DNA of 9,815 bases from Clostridia bacterium (GTDB lineage Bacteria; Bacillota; Clostridia; Christensenellales; Borkfalkiaceae), in assembly GCA_029054485.1 (NCBI GenBank), contig JAIDFD010000290.1:1-9815 (forward strand), written 5' to 3'. The notes under the pieces were generated by a model. The model saw nothing but the letters and a program-made list of their open reading frames with translations. It searched no databases and was not told the DNA's origin. The position numbers and the translations under genes are program-made. The number at the start of each line of letters is the position of its first letter. Positions within the stretch are counted from its first letter, which is position 1. Below, piece by piece: positions 6,989-9,815 of this stretch.

Positions 6989-7316
6989 ATAGGGCAGTAA
7001 GCTTTCCGTTTTCTGGCTGCGTACCGGCAATAATAATAATCCTAACAATTCAAATTTTCTCTCGTCCTCGGGCACTAACTACAATGCCTTTACGGCGGCT
7101 TCGCTGGCGGTGCGGCCTTGCGCTTCACTCGTTCACAAAAGAAAAAGTGAACTTTCCGGTATTCAACGGATACATTGACCGCTGAACAGTATGATATGAG
7201 TTGAAGGGGCTTACGTCCTGCCTTTGTTAAGGCGAATTTTACTCAACCGTAAAACAACGGCTGCTTTAAAGCAACTTTTGTTTTACCAGCTTATTTTAAG
7301 CGGTTGAGTTTTTTTT
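6989..7316 (+). ncRNA. DGR template RNA unit 5 (TR5), duplicate of unit 4
   Basis: The TR5 core is 7014-7115 and is the same as TR4. The DNA from 6889 to 7296 is base-for-base equal to 6539-6946 at an offset of 350. The first difference is C6947 versus T7297 in the terminator's third helix. This is a recent tandem duplication, or a copy kept equal by conversion. Confidence 0.88.
7242..7316 (+). terminator. Branched intrinsic terminator of template unit 5
   Basis: Outer stem 7242-7249 with 7301-7308 and T-tract 7309-7316. One base (T7297) differs from unit 4 and restores a CTTA/TAAG third hairpin. Confidence 0.85.
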
Positions 7317-7332
7317 GTTGCGGTGCTATAAT
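7304..7332 (+). promoter_or_regulatory. Promoter of template unit 6
   Basis: TTGAGT (7304-7309), 17-bp spacer with GTTGCGG instead of ATTGCAG, TATAAT (7327-7332), extended TGc. Confidence 0.75.
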
Positions 7333-7338
7333 TTGCCC

Positions 7339-7660
7339 ATAGGGCAGTAGGCTTTCCGTGTTATGGCTGCGTTCCGGCAATAATAATCCTAACAATGCTC
7401 AGTTTCTCTCGTCCTCGGGCACTTGGAACGATGCGTACACTGCCGCGTCTCTGGCGGTGCGGCCTTGCGCTTCACTCGTTCGCACAAAAGATAAGCGAAC
7501 TTTCCCGATTTCAACGCACACAGTACGTTGAACAGAATGATATGAGTTGAAGGGGCTTACGTCCTGCCTTTGTTAAGGCGAAACTCGCTCAACCGTAAAA
7601 CAACGGCGGCTTTACGGCAACTTTTGTTTTATTCGCTTTCAAAGCGGTTGAGTTTTTTTT
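7339..7660 (+). ncRNA. DGR template RNA unit 6 (TR6)
   Basis: The TR6 core is 7364-7462, one codon shorter than the rest because it has three rather than four AAT codons. It encodes N-N-N-P-N-N-A-Q-F and T-W-N-D-A-Y-T-A-A. The residue before the TGG is TTA (Leu), not TTC. Hairpin A is GTTCGC 7478-7483 with GCGAAC 7495-7500. Hairpin B is TTCAACG 7510-7516 with CGTTGAA 7526-7532. It is the last unit of the array. Confidence 0.88.
7588..7660 (+). terminator. Branched intrinsic terminator of template unit 6
   Basis: Outer stem 7588-7595 with 7645-7652 and T-tract 7653-7660. The third hairpin is CTTT/AAAG instead of CTTA/TAAG, a compensated change. The TTGAGT is still present but no -10 follows at 17 bp, so the promoter chain ends here. 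Confidence 0.85.
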
Positions 7661-7671
7661 GTACAAAAAAA

Positions 7672-7699
7672 CGCCCGTTTGATTGACGGGCGCGTTTTT
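7672..7699. terminator. Second terminator closing the template array
   Basis: CGCCCGT 7672-7678 with ACGGGCG 7686-7692, preceded by seven A and followed by CGTTTTT, so it could act on both strands. It insulates the array from the small module downstream. Confidence 0.75.
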
Positions 7700-7711
7700 A
7701 TATGATAATAT
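7683..7711 (+). promoter_or_regulatory. Probable promoter of the 34-aa ORF
   Basis: TTGACG (7683-7688) inside the terminator hairpin, 17-bp spacer, TAATAT (7706-7711) with extended TGa. The predicted start is near 7718, giving a leader of about 80 bases. Confidence 0.4.
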
Positions 7712-7796
7712 AAACGTAAGACAAGGACAATGTAAACCCTTTTGGCGGTTAGCCCCTTGGGGGATATGATGAGTATCTCTTAAAGGGGGTGGTTGA

Positions 7797-7901
7797 ATGG
7801 AATTTGCCTTCCTTCGTTTTCTCTGCGAATTAGTAGAGAACGGAGTTTTAAGCTCTTTCAGAGTAACAAAAGACAAAATTTACTTAATCATAAAAAAATA
7901 A
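7797..7901 (+). CDS. Small 34-aa ORF, possible toxin-like peptide
   Basis: I do not recognise this peptide. It starts MEFAFLRFLCELVENG, has a basic middle and ends KIYLIIKK, so it is short, amphipathic and positively charged at the end. AAAGGGGGTGG (7782-7792) just upstream is a strong purine-rich ribosome site. In the leader CCCCTT (7753-7758) can pair with AAGGGG (7783-7788) and hide it. The stop codon lies inside the 5' arm of a terminator shared with a convergent minus-strand small RNA. A tiny ORF, a masked ribosome site and a facing small RNA resemble type I toxin-antitoxin modules, but no known toxin family is matched and the peptide is not a clear single membrane helix. It could also be a leader or chance ORF. 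Confidence 0.4.
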   Translation: MEFAFLRFLCELVENGVLSSFRVTKDKIYLIIKK

Positions 7902-7976
7902 CCGCCGAGTTTAGCAGACCGTTGCGGTTATTTTAATCGATCGGGGCTAACCGTTTAAAAGGTATTTGCCCTTGTT
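7892..7976 (-). ncRNA. Predicted minus-strand small RNA facing the 34-aa ORF
   Basis: A strong minus-strand promoter (7983-8010) followed about 85 bases later by a terminator, with no ORF between, implies a small RNA. Its 3' hairpin overlaps the end of the ORF transcript. Its leader holds CGGTTAGCCCC, which could pair with the G-rich ribosome site of the ORF. The antitoxin-like role is inference. Confidence 0.5.
7897..7932. terminator. Shared bidirectional terminator of the small convergent module
   Basis: AATAACCGC 7897-7905 with GCGGTTATT 7924-7932 gives a 9-bp stem. The minus strand has a strong T-tract (complement of A7892-A7898). The plus strand has TTTT at 7931-7934. Confidence 0.75.
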
Positions 7977-7982
7977 GTTTTT

Positions 7983-8010
7983 ATTATAGCACATATAAGC
8001 CCGAAGTCAA
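7983..8010 (-). promoter_or_regulatory. Promoter of the minus-strand small RNA
   Basis: On the minus strand TTGACT (8005-8010), 16-bp spacer, perfect TATAAT (7983-7988) with extended TGc. No coding sequence follows before the terminator. Confidence 0.7.
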
Positions 8011-8301
8011 GCGTTTTGACAAAAATTGCGCGAATACTCCCTGAAAAATGCAAAAAAATTTGTCTAAAAACCCAAACCCGCTTTCATTGCTTATATATAT
8101 ATTATATGGTAAAGCCCCTCAGACTTTGTGCAGGGTGACGTAGAGATGAACGTGCAGGGCGGCAAAAGGGGAGGAAAACGCGGCAAAGCTCTGAAAGCCG
8201 CGCAAAAAAGAGCGAAAAAAAGGGAAAAAAAGGGCAAAACCACAATATATTGTGGTTGAACGACCGTTCGACCACTATTTTAAAAAAATTGTCAAAAACT
8301 C
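8011..8301. other. Gene-free stretch with palindromes and a purine-rich tract
   Basis: There is no convincing gene. It holds an AT run (8091-8107), a GTGCAGGG direct repeat (8129-8136 and 8152-8159), a GC hairpin CGCGGC 8179-8184 with GCCGCG 8197-8202, a run without T of about 45 bases (8193-8243), and two overlapping inverted repeats at 8238-8275. A 37-aa Lys/Arg-rich ORF (8146-8259) lacks a ribosome site. The GC hairpin followed by TTTT on the minus strand could be a weak minus-strand terminator. Confidence 0.5.
8238..8275. repeat. Perfect 20-bp palindrome overlapping a second inverted repeat
   Basis: AACCACAATATATTGTGGTT (8238-8257) is its own reverse complement. Its right part is also the left arm of GTGGTTGAAC (8252-8261) with GTTCGACCAC (8266-8275), one G-T pair. 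The two folds exclude each other. The site lies just before the target gene promoter, so it may be an operator or a switch. Confidence 0.7.
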
Positions 8302-8330
8302 TTGAAATTTTGAATACTATATGATATAAT
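8302..8330 (+). promoter_or_regulatory. Promoter of the DGR target gene
   Basis: TTGAAA (8302-8307), 17-bp spacer, perfect TATAAT (8325-8330) with extended TGa. Start predicted near 8337, so the leader is about 170 bases and contains an intrinsic terminator. Confidence 0.75.
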
Positions 8331-8394
8331 CACCATACCACATTATCACAAATTTTATCATTAATTGTTTCAGAAATCGATTTTTTTGAAATAC

Positions 8395-8440
8395 AAAGCG
8401 TAGAGTTACGCGGTTTACCCGCGGTCTCTACGCTTTTTTT
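8395..8440 (+). terminator. Intrinsic terminator within the target gene leader
   Basis: AAAGCGTAGAG (8395-8405) pairs with CTCTACGCTTT (8426-8436), with an inner CGCGG/CCGCG stem, followed by seven T (8434-8440). It lies between the promoter and the ATG at 8507, about 66 bases before it. It would either attenuate the target gene or end a separate RNA of about 104 nt. Confidence 0.85.
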
Positions 8441-8506
8441 GCACCTTAAAAGGTGAATATAAATCAAAATTAAATTACTCATTTGTTTAACAGCAGGAGG
8501 AAGAGT

Positions 8507-9815
8507 ATGAAATTGAAAATAAGAAAAAGGAATCTGGTGACGATAATCCTGTCGGTTATCTGCGCGGTGCTTCTGGGTTGCTCCGTGGCAATGCTCACAG
8601 GCATCACCTCGCGTAATGCGTTTGCGCTCAAATCGTCGAACGACTTAGACATCGGCGAACTCACCGTGGCGAATTACGACTCGTCTAACGGTTCAGCCGT
8701 GTTCAGCGGTGAAAAACTGTCCGCGCTCTACGACGCTTTGACAGGCACAACCGACAATTCGGCAACACTCAACAAGGTTGCGGCAACCCTTGTGGGTACA
8801 ATGACCTCAACCTACGGCTACGGCTCGGCAACGGTAAATCTGCCCACCTACAAAACGGCGGCGGACTTGTACGCCCTCAACGGCGGCAAAAATATTGTCG
8901 TGTCCCTTGCAGGACAGCAGTTTGCGGTGTCTTTCCTCACCACCGACTCGCGCGGACACGTTATAGCCACCTTGTGGATGACCCAACCCCTCAAAGACAG
9001 CTCGGGCACAATGGTTACGGGCAAATTCGGTTGGGCAACTGCCGCTTATTCGATTAACTACACAACCACCATAGGCGAAAGCTACATTTCAAACGCATAC
9101 TCATCCAGTATGCTCAGAATGAAGCTTTTAAACGCGGGCGCTACAAGCGGCTCGGCTACCGCCTATGCAATGGGCTCAACTAACTCTAACAACGTAACCA
9201 CGCGTGGTGTAACCGTTTCCAGTGCAGAAAGACTTTCAAACGTCCTTGCACCCTTCACGCTGGACAACACTGCGCTTGCTTCCTCGGCTTATGCAAATAA
9301 ATCACTTATCAATTATATAGCAACCCCCTCGCAGCTCGAATACACCTACTGGCTGAGCTGGCCCTACGCAAGCGGTTCAAACGCAAGCACTGCGTATCTG
9401 TTGAACGAAGCTCTTACCAGCCCTATGAAGCTTCCGACCACTGTCGGCAAAAGTACGACTACCTTCTACGGCGCGGCAAGCAACGGTGCGGTAAACGGCT
9501 ACTGGTGGAACCAGGGCGTACTCAACTACGCAACCAGTACGGCAAACCACTACAACGACTGGGGCGCGGACTATGTATGGCTTCCCAGCCTTTCCGAGAC
9601 GGGCTATTCCGCGGCGGACGGTCTTTGGGCAACAGGTAAAACCACGACCGGTCAGATTAAGTTCAATAACGAAAACACCTCTGACAGTGCTACCTTAGCG
9701 GGTACAACCGTCAGCACCGAACGCGTCTGGCTGCGTTCCGGCGATGGTGGTAATCCTAACCTTGCTCGAATTCTCTCGTCCTCGGGCACGCTTGTGGCTG
9801 CTTACTCCGCTGCTA
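8507..9815 (+). CDS. DGR target: secreted protein with C-type-lectin-like variable domain (3' end outside window)
   Basis: 436 codons are visible without a stop and the gene runs off the window. AGGAGG at 8495-8500, 6 bases before the ATG, fixes the start. Residues 1-10 are basic (MKLKIRKRNL), then a hydrophobic stretch, then NAFA before LKSS, which reads as an exported signal peptide. LLGC inside the stretch could alternatively be a lipobox. The middle part is Ser/Thr/Asn/Ala-rich and unfamiliar to me. Near the end, GYWWNQG, DWGADYVWLPSLSE and then VWLRSG resemble the lectin-like (formylglycine-enzyme/DUF6273-type) folds used by DGR targets, where LAVRPAL would follow. The VR lies at the end of this fold and forms the variable ligand-binding surface. 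It probably acts outside the cell; the ligand is unknown. Confidence 0.9.
   Translation, partial: MKLKIRKRNLVTIILSVICAVLLGCSVAMLTGITSRNAFALKSSNDLDIGELTVANYDSSNGSAVFSGEKLSALYDALTGTTDNSATLNKVAATLVGTMTSTYGYGSATVNLPTYKTAADLYALNGGKNIVVSLAGQQFAVSFLTTDSRGHVIATLWMTQPLKDSSGTMVTGKFGWATAAYSINYTTTIGESYISNAYSSSMLRMKLLNAGATSGSATAYAMGSTNSNNVTTRGVTVSSAERLSNVLAPFTLDNTALASSAYANKSLINYIATPSQLEYTYWLSWPYASGSNASTAYLLNEALTSPMKLPTTVGKSTTTFYGAASNGAVNGYWWNQGVLNYATSTANHYNDWGADYVWLPSLSETGYSAADGLWATGKTTTGQIKFNNENTSDSATLAGTTVSTERVWLRSGDGGNPNLARILSSSGTLVAAYSAA
9725..9815 (+). repeat. DGR variable repeat (VR), cut by the window end
   Basis: Aligned without gaps to TR2 (5968-6058, offset 3757). From the TGG onward (90 bases) there are 14 differences: 13 at TR2 adenines (8 to G, 3 to C, 2 to T) and one T to G at a silent Thr codon (T6033/G9790). 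The codon before the TGG is GTC against TTC in TR2, marking the 5' edge. It reads W-L-R-S-G-D-G-G-N-P-N-L-A-R-I in the first part. The 3' end, with the initiation-of-homing region, is beyond the window. Confidence 0.96.

Larger units (their letters stand above)
5604..7660 (+). repeat. Tandem array of six DGR template-RNA units
   Basis: Six head-to-tail units whose T-tracts end at 5923, 6269, 6616, 6966, 7316 and 7660 (spacings 346, 347, 350, 350 and 344). Shared order in every unit: an AGGGCAG-type 5' box (AGGGTGCA in unit 3), a TR core starting TGGCTGCG, the block CTCTCGTCCTCGGGCAC, the block CTGGCGGTGCGG, hairpin A, hairpin B, hairpin C, and a branched terminator with TTTTTTTT. Units differ mainly in the adenine-rich codons of the TR core and in compensated hairpin bases. 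No protein-coding gene is supported in this stretch. Confidence 0.95.
7746..7953. repeat. Inverted repeat flanking the small module
   Basis: CGGTTAGCCCC at 7746-7756 is perfectly complementary to GGGGCTAACCG at 7943-7953. Similarity extends outward (CCTTTT at 7738-7743 with AAAAGG at 7957-7962). As a result the two convergent transcripts begin with related leaders. It could also be the ends of a small miniature element. Confidence 0.6.

Noticed and set aside
5604..7660. CRISPR array or simple tandem duplication of a protein gene
   Set aside because: The period is about 350 bp with no short repeat/spacer structure, and no open frame spans the units. The TR, hairpins and terminator explain the repeats.
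7589..7876. Minus-strand 95-codon ORF
   Set aside because: It crosses the unit 6 terminator, a second terminator and the promoter of the small module, and its composition is not protein-like.
8111..8160. Interspersed repeat or structured RNA around the GTGCAGGG repeats
   Set aside because: The look is suggestive, but only two short copies exist in the window and no convincing fold was found. A genome self-comparison would be needed.
8146..8259. 37-aa Lys/Arg-rich ORF
   Set aside because: It lacks a ribosome site, its composition follows a purine-rich tract, and it ends inside the palindrome. It is probably not translated.

Overview
The window looks like chromosomal DNA of an uncultured Clostridia-type Bacillota. 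The signs are strong AGGAGG and AAAGGGG ribosome binding sites, sigma-A-type promoters that often carry an extended TGn -10 element, intrinsic hairpin terminators and moderate GC. No 16S or other taxonomic marker is present, so this placement is inference.

Left part (about 125-3836): a surface-glycan neighbourhood. A promoter at 125-153 reads into a left-handed beta-helix GlmU-like transferase, a membrane phosphoglycosyl transferase that would start glycan assembly on a lipid carrier, and an AT-rich transglutaminase-like protein. A convergent O-antigen ligase/polymerase-type membrane protein lies on the minus strand, separated from them by a strong bidirectional terminator.

Middle part (3879-7660): the core of a diversity-generating retroelement (DGR). 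A divergent promoter drives a YMDD reverse transcriptase with the DGR-type GxxxSQ motif, overlapping an Avd-like accessory protein with an unusual acidic N-terminal extension. Next comes an array of six tandem units of about 345-350 bp. Each unit has an AAT/AAC-rich template repeat (TR), three conserved hairpins and a branched intrinsic terminator. Units 2-6 each have a promoter-like sequence whose -35 hexamer is formed by the terminator stem of the unit before. The units therefore look like separately transcribed template RNAs.

Right part (7661-9815): first a small convergent module, a 34-aa ORF facing a predicted antisense-side small RNA across a shared terminator. Then a gene-free stretch with palindromes, then a promoter and leader containing an intrinsic terminator, then a secreted target protein running off the window. 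Its last visible 90 bases are a variable repeat (VR) that matches TR2. Of the 14 differences, 13 are at template adenines, which is the mark of adenine-directed mutagenic retrohoming.

How it would work: RT and Avd would copy TR RNA into adenine-mutated cDNA and write it into the lectin-like ligand-binding end of the surface protein. Only TR2 has its VR in view. TR1, TR3, TR4/5 and TR6 carry different fixed codons, so they probably serve other targets outside the window. The six-template array with built-in promoters is the most striking content here.
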